Below, piece by piece: positions 23,126-31,377 of a stretch of DNA of 64,000 nt. The stretch covers positions 23,511 through 87,510 of the forward strand of contig CACZDN010000013.1 of NCBI GenBank assembly GCA_902779945.1. The letters run 5' to 3'. The notes beneath the pieces are model-generated. The model was not told the origin of the DNA, ran no database searches, and worked only from the letters and a program-made list of their open reading frames with translations. The DNA is from Oscillospiraceae bacterium (GTDB lineage Bacteria; Bacillota; Clostridia; Oscillospirales; Oscillospiraceae). How positions within the stretch are numbered: position 1 is the stretch's first letter; each line of letters starts with the position of its first letter. The position numbers and the translations under genes are program-made.

Positions 23126-24442
23126 ATGGAAAAGGTCAGTGTCATTGTCCCCGTTTACAACGGGGAGAAGAGCGTGAAACGCTGTGCCGACAGCATTCTG
23201 AATCAGGATTACCCCGAGCTGGAGCTGATCCTGGTAGACGACGGCAGCCGGGATCGCTCCTGGGAGATCATGCAGGGCCTTGCCGCTGCGGACAGCAGGG
23301 TGAAGGCAATCCACCAGGAAAACGGCGGCGTATCGTCTGCCCGCAACCGGGCCCTTAACGAGGCGGGCGGAACATATGTGCAGTTTGCGGACGTGGATGA
23401 CTGGCTGCCGATGGACGCCACAAAGCTGCTGGCGCGGGAGATGGAAGCCCGGTCGGCAGAGCTCGTGGTAGGGGATTTCTATCGCGTTGTAGACGGAAAT
23501 GTTTCCGAAAAAGGGTCCATCGAAACAGGCGGGACGCTCTCTCTCCAGCAGTATGCCAATGAGATGATGCTTGCGCCGGCGGATCTCTACTATGGCGTCC
23601 TGTGGAACAAGCTGTACCGCAGAGACATCATTGCGCGTTACGGCATCCGCATGGACGAGAATATCAGCTACAGCGAGGATATGATCTTCAATCTGGAGTA
23701 TCTGCTCCATGTCAGGTCCGTCGCGATCCTGAAGGCGCCTGTTTATTACTACCAGTACACCAGAGGCTCCCTGGTTGACCAGAGCCTGAATCTGAGCAGT
23801 ACCGTCAAAATGAAGAAAAACGTCATCGGCTACTATAACGAGTTTTTCAGGAAGACCTTTGATGCCCCTGCCTATCAGGAGCGGCTGCCGGTGATTTACG
23901 GCTATCTCCTGGCCGTGAGTCACGACAGTCTGGCGCTGCCTTTCGCGCCGGGAACAAAGAAGCTGGATGAAGGAGAGGCGCTGTCTGCCCTGTCCGGCGA
24001 GGGCGGGACCGGCTTCCCGATGCGCAGCGCGATCCTGGAGGCGCGCCTGCTCGGACGCTATATGGAGACGCTGGGCCGCAGACACGGTATGGATGAGGCC
24101 AGGATCAGGCTCCTCTACTGCATGGAAAAGCTGAAGGAGCCCTGCGGCGTTGAGCGCCTGTGCCTGCTGACCGGAATGGGAAAGCCCGCCGTGATCGTCG
24201 GGCTGGCCCGGCTTCTGGCGGACGGTCTGGTGAGGCGCGAGGCCCCGCTCGGAGGAAAAGAGCACTTCTCCTTCCGGGCGCCGGAGCTCGGCGAGGAGCT
24301 GCGGCAGCTGGACCGGGATCTGGACGCGGTGTGTTTTGCCGGATTCACAGAGGAAGAGCTGCGGCAGTACCGCGGCATGGAGGAGCGGATCGGCAGCAGC
24401 ATCCTCCGCCGTCTGCAGGCCGAGACCGCGAAGGGATCGTGA
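23126..24442 (+). CDS. Family 2 glycosyltransferase fused to a winged-helix domain
   Basis: 438 residues. Residues 1-210 are a GT2 domain: VSVIVPVYNGEKSVKRCADS, LILVDDGSRDRSWE, the ENGGVSSARNRALNEA block, FADVDDWL (metal-binding DxD) and YSEDMIFNLEYL. A helical region follows to about 320. The last 110 residues look like a MarR-type winged helix: CGVERLCLLTGMGKPAVIVG then LARLLADGLVRREAPLGGK and a closing long helix. It is one uninterrupted frame. Such a DNA-binding-like tail on a glycosyltransferase is unusual; it may serve protein contact or autoregulation. Probably acts on lipid or cell-wall glycans with the GtrA-like partner. Confidence 0.85.
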   Translation: MEKVSVIVPVYNGEKSVKRCADSILNQDYPELELILVDDGSRDRSWEIMQGLAAADSRVKAIHQENGGVSSARNRALNEAGGTYVQFADVDDWLPMDATKLLAREMEARSAELVVGDFYRVVDGNVSEKGSIETGGTLSLQQYANEMMLAPADLYYGVLWNKLYRRDIIARYGIRMDENISYSEDMIFNLEYLLHVRSVAILKAPVYYYQYTRGSLVDQSLNLSSTVKMKKNVIGYYNEFFRKTFDAPAYQERLPVIYGYLLAVSHDSLALPFAPGTKKLDEGEALSALSGEGGTGFPMRSAILEARLLGRYMETLGRRHGMDEARIRLLYCMEKLKEPCGVERLCLLTGMGKPAVIVGLARLLADGLVRREAPLGGKEHFSFRAPELGEELRQLDRDLDAVCFAGFTEEELRQYRGMEERIGSSILRRLQAETAKGS

Positions 24443-24455
24443 ATCAAAGGCTTTC

Positions 24456-24474
24456 AAAGTATTCCTGCGAAAAA
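24456..24474. repeat. Internal fragment of the dispersed element
   Basis: AAAGTATTCCTGCGAAAA matches the interior of copy 2 (22190s). No ends are present here. Confidence 0.4.
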
Positions 24475-24520
24475 CTGCCATCGCCCCTTCAAAAGAGATT
24501 ATCAAAGGAACGGAGAGCGT

Positions 24521-24931
24521 ATGAAGACGGTACAGGTTGTCGCCGCCGTCATCCGGGACGGCGACCGGATCTTTGCCACCCAGCGCGGATACGGAGAGCA
24601 GAAGGACGGCTGGGAGTTTCCCGGCGGGAAGATCGAAGCGGGGGAGACGCCGCAGCAGGCCCTCGTGCGCGAGATCCGGGAGGAGCTGGACACGGGCATC
24701 ACGGTCGGCGACTGGCTCACGACCGTCGAATACGACTACCCCGCGTTCCATCTCAGGATGCAGTGCTTCTGGGCGACGATCTGCGGCGGGGAGCCTGTAC
24801 TGAAGGAGCACGAAGCGGCAAAATGGCTCCGCGCGCAGGAGCTCGACAGCGTCCCCTGGCTCCCGGCGGATCAGACGATCATCCCGCTTGTCAGGGAAGG
24901 GCTGTCGGATTTCCGTCAGGGGACAGTATAA
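24521..24931 (+). CDS. MutT-type Nudix hydrolase (8-oxo-dGTPase-like)
   Basis: 136 residues. The Nudix box EFPGGKIEAGET then ALVREIREELD sits at residues 32-58, and the N-terminal VVAAVIRDGDRIFATQRGYGEQKDGWEFPGG is typical of MutT/NudG proteins that remove oxidised or modified dNTPs. The C-terminal half (EYDYPAFHLRMQCFWATI, EHEAAKWLRAQELDSVPWLPAD) also matches that group. A terminator follows at 24944. It stands 78 bp after the glycosyltransferase gene with its own ACGGAGAGC ribosome site and is probably independent of it in function. Confidence 0.9.
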   Translation: MKTVQVVAAVIRDGDRIFATQRGYGEQKDGWEFPGGKIEAGETPQQALVREIREELDTGITVGDWLTTVEYDYPAFHLRMQCFWATICGGEPVLKEHEAAKWLRAQELDSVPWLPADQTIIPLVREGLSDFRQGTV

Positions 24932-24943
24932 CAGTATACAATA

Positions 24944-24977
24944 CCCGGAACAGGAATCAAACCGTTCCGGGCTATTT
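24944..24977 (+). terminator. Terminator after mutT-like gene
   Basis: CCCGGAAC and GTTCCGGG form a stem followed by CTATTTC. Confidence 0.65.
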
Positions 24978-25023
24978 CATGGCTCAAGCTGCATCGTCAC
25001 GGGCAAGCGCGTATTCGATGCAC

Positions 25024-25779
25024 TCATTTCGCTTTCAAATCCCCGCTCAGATCCTCCGGGACGCCGCGCGGACCGCGGACGGCAAAGATGCGGTATCGCT
25101 CGTTCAGTACCGCAAAGGTGAAGCGCGTGGGATCGTAGCGTTTCAGCAGGCGAAGCTTCATCAGACTCCTGATCGTCAGCCCCTCGCGCCGGAACTGATA
25201 AGGGATGTCCGTCTCGGTCACCCTGCACTTGTACAGGATCGCGGAGACGGGCGCGCCGACATACATGAAAACGATGTCGCCCTTCCTGATGCCTGCGCCC
25301 TGCTTCCAGTTGATCTCTTTTTTGTCGTCGAAGGCGTGGACAATATCAAAGTACTTCGGATTGGAGGGGATCAGCCATTCCTTCGGCGGGCGGGTTGCCC
25401 GCTTCGTTTTGGCGGAGGCCGTGACCTGATAGCTCCTGTCGATCCAGGAGCAGATCTCGTCCGGCGCCACCGTACCGTCGAGCAGGATGGAGACCCAATT
25501 GCCCCGGCTGATATGATAGCCGGGGAAAAAGCCGTCCTCCCGCGCCAGCATATCGACCAGCAGGGGACTGTCGAGCTTCACGTTGAGAACGTCCACGATC
25601 TCCTCCCCGCTGAGGCCGAGCCTGGAGCGGGGGATGTCCATCACAAGACCGTACCACTTCCGGTTGTCCCGATGGCGAAAGACCGCGTAGTTCGGGGCGC
25701 TGAGCCAGAGATATTCGATCTCGCTTTTATATTTCTTTCGGACGTACCGAAACACGTCCTCGCGCAAAGACTCACCCAT
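25024..25779 (-). CDS. MmcQ/YjbR-type protein with EVE/PUA-like C-terminus
   Basis: 251 residues. The first half is a YjbR/CyaY-like fold: LREDVFRYVRKKY, NYAVFRHRDNRKWYGLVMDI, and GYHISRGNWVSILLDG, a DNA-binding-type domain often annotated MmcQ/YjbR. The second half (residues 130-251) resembles an EVE/PUA-like domain: EWLIPSNPKYFDIVHAFD, KKEINWKQGAGIRKGDIVFMYVG, AILYKCRV. EVE domains read modified bases in DNA or RNA, so recognition of modified nucleic acid is a reasonable inference. ATG 25779 follows AAGGGTGAG. Confidence 0.8.
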   Translation of the reverse strand: MGESLREDVFRYVRKKYKSEIEYLWLSAPNYAVFRHRDNRKWYGLVMDIPRSRLGLSGEEIVDVLNVKLDSPLLVDMLAREDGFFPGYHISRGNWVSILLDGTVAPDEICSWIDRSYQVTASAKTKRATRPPKEWLIPSNPKYFDIVHAFDDKKEINWKQGAGIRKGDIVFMYVGAPVSAILYKCRVTETDIPYQFRREGLTIRSLMKLRLLKRYDPTRFTFAVLNERYRIFAVRGPRGVPEDLSGDLKAK

Positions 25780-25853
25780 ATCGCTCACCCTTTGATTTGT
25801 TTGGGTTCAGTATAACGCATTTTCCCGCCGTTCTCAACAAAAACAATGCTTAA

Positions 25854-25964
25854 GGCAACACCGCACAATCCGCCTGCGGCATCTCCTGGAAAATTTGCGC
25901 CCTGATTTCGAGCCTTTTTCTTGAGGTACACAAAGTACATCTGCGAAAATTATGCGGTATTGCC
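25854..25964. mobile_element. Inverted-repeat element copy 3
   Basis: 111 bp, GGCAACACCGCACAAT ... ATTATGCGGTATTGCC, with a perfect TTAA duplication on both sides. The interior carries GAGGTACACAAAGTACATCTGC. Confidence 0.85.
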
Positions 25965-26079
25965 TTAATCCTGTGATCATAATAACGGCTGCATCACGAT
26001 GATACACCCCGGGGGCGCGGACGTCTCCCCTCTCCGGTCCGCTTCCTTCATGATGGCAGGCGCCGCCGAACAGTTGGAA

Positions 26080-26219
26080 GGGGCTGTCTCAAAACTCCGT
26101 GTCATTCTGAGCGAAGCGAAGAATCTTTGTCGGAAAGTTTGCGAAAACCTTCAAAAGAAAGATCCTTCGTCACTTCGTTCCTCAGGATGACAAAACGGTA
26201 AACGTTTTGAGACAGCCCC
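26080..26219. mobile_element. MITE with IS1182-like ends
   Basis: 140 bp with 15-bp perfect ends GGGGCTGTCTCAAAA / TTTTGAGACAGCCCC. The interior is itself an imperfect inverted repeat (GTCATTCTGAGCGAAGCGAA and a matching right arm). The ends match those of the IS1182 remnant at 33981, which suggests mobilisation by that transposase. Confidence 0.75.
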
Positions 26220-26328
26220 ATTGTCTGCCTTCTGTCAAGATTTACTATGAAAGCTGACGCTTCCGCAGTAAAAATCTGATTCAAACGCGTCATTCTCGCC
26301 CCTGACGGGGAAAGCGAATGACATGCGT

Positions 26329-26390
26329 AAAAATCCCCATGCCGGCAGGGCTTTCCTTTATCCTGGTGCGGCTTTGCCGCATGGGGATTT
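26329..26390 (-). terminator. Terminator of the condensation-like gene
   Basis: AAATCCCCATGC and GCATGGGGATTTTT form the stem on the minus strand; T-run at the 3' side. A second hairpin (26290-26322) lies just beyond. Confidence 0.75.
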
Positions 26391-26468
26391 GCTTTGAATT
26401 TGAGCGGGCGGGCATTTATCATGTCTGACACGGCGGCCCGGCGTGTATCCCCCCGGGTGTCGAAGCGC

Positions 26469-27746
26469 TCACTGCTTCGGGAGCCGGATCTCCGGCAGCC
26501 AGCGAACCAGCCGTTCAGAGACGGTGTAGGGCAGCCCCTCTTCATCCAGCACCGCGCAAAAGGCGTTGACCGCGTCGGGTCTCTTCACGTAGCGCTGGAA
26601 GCTGATGCAGAACTTGTCCGGCAGGGCGTTGACCTCCAGCATGAGGTCCCCGTCCGTGATGGTGTATATCCCCCTGATATGCGCCGCCATACCGCCCCAA
26701 TCCGTCTTCCCCACATAGCTTACGGTATAGACATCCCGCACATCCGTACGATAGGGGCTGTTTCTGGAGGCATAGGCCTTCTTCGACTTCAGATCGGGCA
26801 GCGCGTCTATCGCGTCATGAAGCTGCTCACGATGGCGAAAAACCTCGCAGCTCAGCTCCGGCTGATTTTGACTGATGAGGGCGCCGCGGGTGCGCATATT
26901 CAGCTTTTCGATGGGCTCATCCTTCAAATCCCAGTCGTATTTCACATGGATATAGCGGACAAAGTCGCGGTACGAATCCGGGCAGCCGATGTCGTCACGG
27001 AAGTCGGCCGGGATGCGGGCCGCAAGGTGCGGCCCGTCCTTCGGCGTAAAGAGGCGGGTGCAGACCTTGTACATGATCGAGGCAATGATAGAGTTGGGAC
27101 TTGCGTCGATACCCTTGTTATAGGACAGCAGAGCGTCCGCGGTAATCTCGATCTGATAATAATAGCAGTCTCTGGCAAAGGGGTTGAGTATGTATTTCAA
27201 GGTGTCCATCAGGGCGACCTTGGTGCTGGTGCCCGTATACCGGGATATGGGCTCATCCCTGGGAAGCTGCTCCGGATCGGGATAGTACAGCTCGCTTTCG
27301 GCTACGGGTGTGTCTATGCGCTTCAGATCCGCCGGAGCCGTGATTTCGCCGTATTTTTTTGTCATGTACTGGTACAGCGTGGTTTTGATCCAGCGTATGG
27401 CCCCGAAGGCGCCGCAGATACTGTGAGCCCAGTTGAAATAAACCGTGTCATCCCGCCAGGTAATGGCGAAGAGGTGTCCGTTCGTCTTCTCGGAGCCCAG
27501 CATCAGACGGCTGTCCTCCTCCGGGAGCACAGGCAGCGGTCTGTCATTCGGCGACAGGGTGTAGTTTCCATGCGTATCCAGTCCGAGACACACGGAAAAA
27601 TAAGGGAAGCGCTTGATCGCCTCCTGCGCGGCCTGATTCAAGAGCTTTGCATCTGCCGGTTCATCCAGGATAACCTTGATGCGCACAGTGAAGGATACCC
27701 TTTTCATGTACTCATACAGGAGGAAAATATCGGGATTTGATTTCAT
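26469..27746 (-). CDS. Condensation/acyltransferase-like protein
   Basis: 425 residues resembling chloramphenicol-acetyltransferase-fold condensation or alcohol acetyltransferase proteins. Seen: an N-terminal half with LLNQAAQEAIKRFPYFSVCL and a degenerate active-site block NWAHSICGAFGAIRW (His108, but not the usual HxxxDG), and a C-terminal half with PADFRDDIGCPDS and SYVGKTDWGGMAAHI. The loss of the Asp-Gly pair leaves catalysis uncertain. ATG 27746 behind GAGGAGTG is preferred to the upstream frame start. Neighbours are mobile debris, so its partner enzymes are not apparent. It might esterify a lipid or alcohol, by family inference only. Confidence 0.65.
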   Translation of the reverse strand: MKSNPDIFLLYEYMKRVSFTVRIKVILDEPADAKLLNQAAQEAIKRFPYFSVCLGLDTHGNYTLSPNDRPLPVLPEEDSRLMLGSEKTNGHLFAITWRDDTVYFNWAHSICGAFGAIRWIKTTLYQYMTKKYGEITAPADLKRIDTPVAESELYYPDPEQLPRDEPISRYTGTSTKVALMDTLKYILNPFARDCYYYQIEITADALLSYNKGIDASPNSIIASIMYKVCTRLFTPKDGPHLAARIPADFRDDIGCPDSYRDFVRYIHVKYDWDLKDEPIEKLNMRTRGALISQNQPELSCEVFRHREQLHDAIDALPDLKSKKAYASRNSPYRTDVRDVYTVSYVGKTDWGGMAAHIRGIYTITDGDLMLEVNALPDKFCISFQRYVKRPDAVNAFCAVLDEEGLPYTVSERLVRWLPEIRLPKQ

Positions 27747-27960
27747 ACTGGTCACTCCTCGCACGTTTAATATCACCTTTTTGGTAGTTTATCACGTTTT
27801 TGCCGGAATGCAAGCATAATATACAAATCCACATGGGCGTTCCCCCCTCTGATTTTTCGCCTCGCAAGGCGAAAATCGATTCAAATTCGTTTTTTCCGGG
27901 GGCGTGTACCTCGGCAAAAACTCTTCTCAGCCTGCATGTTTGGTCTTTGCTTTCGCTGTT

Positions 27961-28083
27961 CAAAAGTTGGATGAGCTCACGAACGAAGAACTGGTTTTGT
28001 ACGCGGCGGGAGGCTGTGACCGCGCGCGTAATCTGATGATGGAGAAGAACGAGGGACTTGTTGTTTCAAAGGCAAAGGTCTAA
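27961..28083 (+). pseudogene. N-terminal fragment resembling SigH-type sigma factor
   Basis: A 40-codon stretch reading KLDELTNEELVLYAAGGCDR then ARNLMMEKNEGLVVSKAKV before a stop. It matches the start of sporulation sigma-H-type proteins (L-s-D-E-E-L-V, then L-x-x-K-Y-x-x-L-V-x-x-K-A-R). The rest of a sigma factor is missing and no start codon is evident in frame. It is probably debris carried with the surrounding mobile sequence. Confidence 0.45.
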
Positions 28084-28149
28084 CTCACTAGACCTTGCGA
28101 GCAAGGTCGTTCGCCAAAGGCGGGCAAGGCCCTCCCTTGGAACCCTCCC

Positions 28150-28205
28150 GAATACCGGCAAAGTGTGGCCACACTTCATGACACTTTGCATTTTTGCCGG
28201 TATTC
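28150..28205. repeat. Nested palindromes, mobile-element debris
   Basis: 13-bp perfect arms GAATACCGGCAAA / TTTGCCGGTATTC enclose a 16-bp perfect palindrome AAGTGTGGCCACACTT (28161-28176). The stretch 28084-28264 has no gene. The arrangement recalls mobilisation origins of small elements, but no relaxase is near. Confidence 0.5.
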
Positions 28206-28264
28206 CTTTTCGTCCATTTTTTCAAAAACTCAAAAAATGAGTTTTGCAAAAACGAACGAAAAGA

Positions 28265-28318
28265 AAAAACGGACCGGAGCAGCACATCAAAAATGTGTTG
28301 GCATCGGTCCGTTTTTTA
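28265..28318 (-). terminator. Terminator of the secreted-protein operon
   Basis: ACGGACCG and CGGTCCGT form the stem with an inner ACACAT/ATGTGT hairpin; T-runs on both strands. It lies 40 bp past the last gene of the operon. Confidence 0.8.
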
Positions 28319-28358
28319 TCGCGGGGGGTTCACAAATTGGTCTTTCGCGGTTAATCTG

Positions 28359-28964
28359 TTAATTGCGCTTCTGTGCCTGATCTGTGTGCGGCTTATGGAT
28401 TTTTCGGGAGAGTACCAGAAGAGCTGCTGCACTGACAAGCAGCAATGTAGCCCATGTGCCTACAGTGTTCTCGTCGCCGGTCTTGGGGCCGTAAGGCGGT
28501 GTCACCTGCCACGGCGGAGTCGTGGGAACGGGCGTCGTCCACGGGGAAGGAGTCGAGGTGGGCCAGAGAGTTGGAATCGGACTTGGCGTCGGCGTCGGGC
28601 TTGGCGAAGCAGGTTTTCCGAAGCGCACGACCAGCGTTTCGTTATGTTCGATAACGGTGCCGTACAAGCCGTAGCGCAGGCCATCGCGCACGTCCCTGCC
28701 GGAGAGCGTCAGCACATTGACCACATAGCCCGTGTCCGGGGTAATCAGAAAGCTCACCCGCGTGCCGGGCCAGACCTGAAAGGAACCAATGCTTGGGCCG
28801 ATCCAGGTTGTGCTGTTTGAGTAGACCTTGCCGTACTCGCCCACGTCCACAGTCACGGTGCAGGGGATGCTGAGGGAAACCTGCTGCACCCCGTCGGCAA
28901 AGGCGTCAGGCATCAGCGCACACAAAAGGCTGCAAAGGAGCAGGGCGCACAGTATTCTTTTCAT
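28359..28964 (-). CDS. Surface protein with sortase-type C-terminal anchor
   Basis: 201 residues: a signal peptide (MKRILCALLLCSLLCALMPDAFA), one beta-type domain (residues 25-115, with TVTVDVGEYGKVYSNSTTW), a Pro/Ser/Thr-rich wall-spanning stretch (PSPTPTPSPIP...), and a C-terminal sorting signal GPKTGDEN followed by a hydrophobic segment and RKIHK. GPKTGD is a variant of LPxTG. It is the last gene of a six-gene secreted-protein operon and probably the cell-wall anchor or display partner for the others. No sortase gene is in this window. Confidence 0.8.
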   Translation of the reverse strand: MKRILCALLLCSLLCALMPDAFADGVQQVSLSIPCTVTVDVGEYGKVYSNSTTWIGPSIGSFQVWPGTRVSFLITPDTGYVVNVLTLSGRDVRDGLRYGLYGTVIEHNETLVVRFGKPASPSPTPTPSPIPTLWPTSTPSPWTTPVPTTPPWQVTPPYGPKTGDENTVGTWATLLLVSAAALLVLSRKIHKPHTDQAQKRN

Positions 28965-28994
28965 GGGGCATCCCGCTCCTTTCGCAAAAGCAGC

Positions 28995-29537
28995 TTAACT
29001 GCGGTCGGTGCCGCCGTCCGCCGGGTCAACGATATGATCGACCAGCTCAGAGGTATAGGTGACGGGTGTGGTGTAAGTACCGCCCTGTTCCGCGCTCTTC
29101 CAACTGTCCCTGGAGATCACAATATTGAATTCGGCGTAGCAATGGTTGACTCTTGTGTCGCTCCAATACTGGGAGACAATTACCGGCGTGCCCGCGGCGA
29201 CATCTGCGTCGAAGGCATTGAGCGTGAAGGGGATGGTCTTGCTTTCGTCCGTTTTCAGGGTAAAGTTCCCGGTGTGTGTGAGCGAGGCGTTGATGGTGCA
29301 GTCGGCCGGGATATGCTTTGGATTGTCTATTGAGCAGTCGTGATGGACAATATCGGTCTCTTCGGCCATAAATTCGATGGTCTGATCCGCGGGGATCACC
29401 AGCACCCAGGAGGGATCGCCGGTGATGTGCGCATTAACGGTCTGATTTCCCCCGGTCGACTCCCCGTCGGCAAAGGCGATGACGCTCAGGCCGGACAGGA
29501 GCGCAAGAGCCAAAAGGAAGCTGAGTAGTTTTTTCAT
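28995..29537 (-). CDS. Secreted beta-sandwich-type protein A
   Basis: 180 residues with a signal peptide (MKKLLSFLLALALLSG, cleavage after AFA). The mature domain begins with a repeated theme of this operon, TVNAHITGDPSWVLVIPADQ, and ends with the shared C-terminal motif RDSWKSAEQGGTYTTPVTYT. Four cysteines are present in the full product. Start: ATG 29537 behind AAAGGAG. Protein A, B and C and the 206-residue member share this architecture, so they look like duplicated subunits of a surface polymer or adhesin. Confidence 0.7.
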   Translation of the reverse strand: MKKLLSFLLALALLSGLSVIAFADGESTGGNQTVNAHITGDPSWVLVIPADQTIEFMAEETDIVHHDCSIDNPKHIPADCTINASLTHTGNFTLKTDESKTIPFTLNAFDADVAAGTPVIVSQYWSDTRVNHCYAEFNIVISRDSWKSAEQGGTYTTPVTYTSELVDHIVDPADGGTDRS

Positions 29538-29553
29538 TGTGTTCTCCTTTCCC

Positions 29554-30117
29554 TTATGCGTCCGTTTCGACAAGCTTGGAAGAATAGACGACCGTTCCCG
29601 CGTAGTCTCCGCTTTCCGCCGCGTCCCAGGTGTCCTCTATGACCCATGCGTCCGGGGCGTTATAGGTTTCGGCGGTCTTCGTTTTTGTGCCCACAACGTA
29701 GGCTTTGCCGGTTTCCATTGCGGTTTCTTCGTATTCGGGCTCGGCGTTTTTATCGCTGAGCAGATAGTTGATCTTAATGTCGGTGTTATCCGTATCGGTC
29801 AACACACCGTCATAGGTCAGCGCGGCTTCGATCTTCTGCTTGTCCGACAGCTCTCCGCTGTCCACGGTAATCTTAACATTTCCGAGGCTCACGCGGCCGT
29901 TGTAGCCGCCTTGGTTGATGGTGATGTCGGACGGGATTTCCAGATACCATGTGAGCTTGTTGTCCGGGATGGTGGTGGTGATCGTCTGCTCCAGGGAAGT
30001 ATGATCGTTTACGGGATCTGTATAAGTGTGGCTGTCACCCGTGCCTTCCGCCAGGGCCGCGCTGCCGAGACTGAGCAAAAGCGCCAGCGCCAGCAGCAGG
30101 GAAATGCGTTTTTTCAT
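29554..30117 (-). CDS. Secreted beta-sandwich-type protein B
   Basis: 187 residues with signal peptide (MKKRISLLLALALLLSLGSAALA). The mature part begins TITTTIPDNKLTWYLEIPSD, like the matching part of proteins A and C, and ends with the common motif EDTWDAAESGDYAGTVVYSS. It is acidic and lacks cysteine. Spacing to protein A is 16 nt, to protein C 47 nt. A role as structural subunit of an extracellular assembly is inferred from signal peptides, paralogy and the anchored last gene; no experimentally known family was recognised. Confidence 0.7.
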   Translation of the reverse strand: MKKRISLLLALALLLSLGSAALAEGTGDSHTYTDPVNDHTSLEQTITTTIPDNKLTWYLEIPSDITINQGGYNGRVSLGNVKITVDSGELSDKQKIEAALTYDGVLTDTDNTDIKINYLLSDKNAEPEYEETAMETGKAYVVGTKTKTAETYNAPDAWVIEDTWDAAESGDYAGTVVYSSKLVETDA

Positions 30118-30164
30118 GTTGTGGTCTCCTTTCGTGTGGGTGGTCTATACAAAGAACTGTGATG

Positions 30165-30728
30165 CTAAAACCATGTCCCGTATTGGGAGCTATATGTAAT
30201 CGTTCCCGTATAATTTTCACCGGGAATAGCCACCTGCCAGCTATCCTCAGAAATCTGGATATACATATCAGCCCATCTATATTCTGTATTCGAATGGTAA
30301 GTTACCGGAGGGTTTCCGTCTTCCCCTGGATGCTCGAAACTGCTAAGCATTTCTTTACCCTGTGTGTGAGGCGTCTGTGTATGATATTGACACCTAAGAT
30401 CGAAGAGAATAGCGCTATTCTTCTTTGCGTTAATCAATTCCCTTGCAAAGCTCATATTGACAAAAATAAAGTTACTCGCAGGAAGTGTGGTCCAAGATAC
30501 GTCAGAGATTTTTAGATTTCCCATCTTTATTAGATCCGTATTGCCAAATTCAATTTCAAGATTCGCAGGAATCTCGAGTGTCCAGGTCAGAGCCGGCGCG
30601 TTCACGGTGATGGTTTGCGTGCGTGATTGTGTGTTGTCGATCCCTTCCTCGTAAGTGTCCGCAAATGCCGTGACACCCAGACTCAGCAAAAGCGCCAGCG
30701 CCAGCAGGAATGCAAGCAGTTTTTTCAT
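30165..30728 (-). CDS. Secreted beta-sandwich-type protein C
   Basis: 187 residues with signal peptide (MKKLLAFLLALALLLSLGVTAFA). The mature domain opens TITVNAPALTWTLEIPANLE and ends with SEDSWQVAIPGENYTGTITY, the operon's recurring motif. The coding sequence is more AT-rich in the middle (about 30180-30540) than its paralogues, suggesting a recombined or divergent core. ATG 30728 is preferred over an upstream frame start because the signal peptide and AAGGAGAAAAG ribosome site fit it. Confidence 0.7.
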   Translation of the reverse strand: MKKLLAFLLALALLLSLGVTAFADTYEEGIDNTQSRTQTITVNAPALTWTLEIPANLEIEFGNTDLIKMGNLKISDVSWTTLPASNFIFVNMSFARELINAKKNSAILFDLRCQYHTQTPHTQGKEMLSSFEHPGEDGNPPVTYHSNTEYRWADMYIQISEDSWQVAIPGENYTGTITYSSQYGTWF

Positions 30729-30755
30729 AAGCTTTTCTCCTTCTTTGTACAATTA

Positions 30756-31376
30756 TTATTCCACCGCTGCGCGGTAATTGATCGTCGCGGCGTAAGGGCC
30801 GAGGGCCGCGCGGGCCCAGTCCTCCGCACTGACATGAATAAAGAGCTCCACCGTCCGCTCTCCTGTGAATTCATCCCAGAGGCAGATCACGTTGTTTCCC
30901 TCCGCGTCGGTGATGGAGAGCGGGATGGTCTCGTCCGGGGTGTCCAGATTCACAAAGGCGGGGCTGTCGATATAGAGCATGATGCGCGCGCCCTCGGGCA
31001 TGTCGCTCACATCCGACACGGACGCGAAGCCGACGGACTGCGTCTCCACGCCGAAGGTGATGGACATGTCCTCCGGCGGATGGAAGAGGTAGGACGGTCC
31101 GTTTTTCTGTTTAGGCTCCGGCTCCGCATCGCGCTCCGATTCTGCCACGAGCTCCGATTCTGCTTCCGGCTGGGGTTCGGGCTCCGTTTCAAAGGGTTCA
31201 TCCGCTGAAAAAAACACTTCTTCCAGCAAGACTTCCTGCTCAGCCGGAGGGGCCTCTTCCAGAAGCTCCAGCTCGATCTCCGCCTCCTCTATAATTTCTT
31301 CGGCGAAAACCGCGGGCAGTCTCATGCACAGCGCCGCCGCGATCAGGGCACAGGCAATTGGCTTTGTCCTTTGCAT
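30756..31376 (-). CDS. Secreted protein with acidic region and C-terminal shared motif
   Basis: 206 residues: signal peptide (MQRTKPIACALIAAALCM, cleavage near VFA), a long Glu-rich segment (EEAEIELELLEEAPPAEQEV), EPEP repeats, then a beta-type domain with DMSITFGVETQSVGFA and the common end HVSAEDWARAALGPYAATIN. The acidic spacer is absent from proteins A-C. Its ATG lies just before the upstream gene's stop region (TGAGATG), so it is coupled to that gene. A possible base or linker subunit. Confidence 0.7.
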   Translation of the reverse strand: MQRTKPIACALIAAALCMRLPAVFAEEIIEEAEIELELLEEAPPAEQEVLLEEVFFSADEPFETEPEPQPEAESELVAESERDAEPEPKQKNGPSYLFHPPEDMSITFGVETQSVGFASVSDVSDMPEGARIMLYIDSPAFVNLDTPDETIPLSITDAEGNNVICLWDEFTGERTVELFIHVSAEDWARAALGPYAATINYRAAVE

Positions 31377-31377
31377 C

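Noticed and set aside
22853-24811. 652-codon minus-strand open frame
   Set aside because: Shadow across three real plus-strand genes with clear domains.
24160-25815. 551-codon plus-strand open frame
   Set aside because: Runs over the end of the glycosyltransferase, the mutT-like gene and antisense to the YjbR-EVE gene; no protein features.
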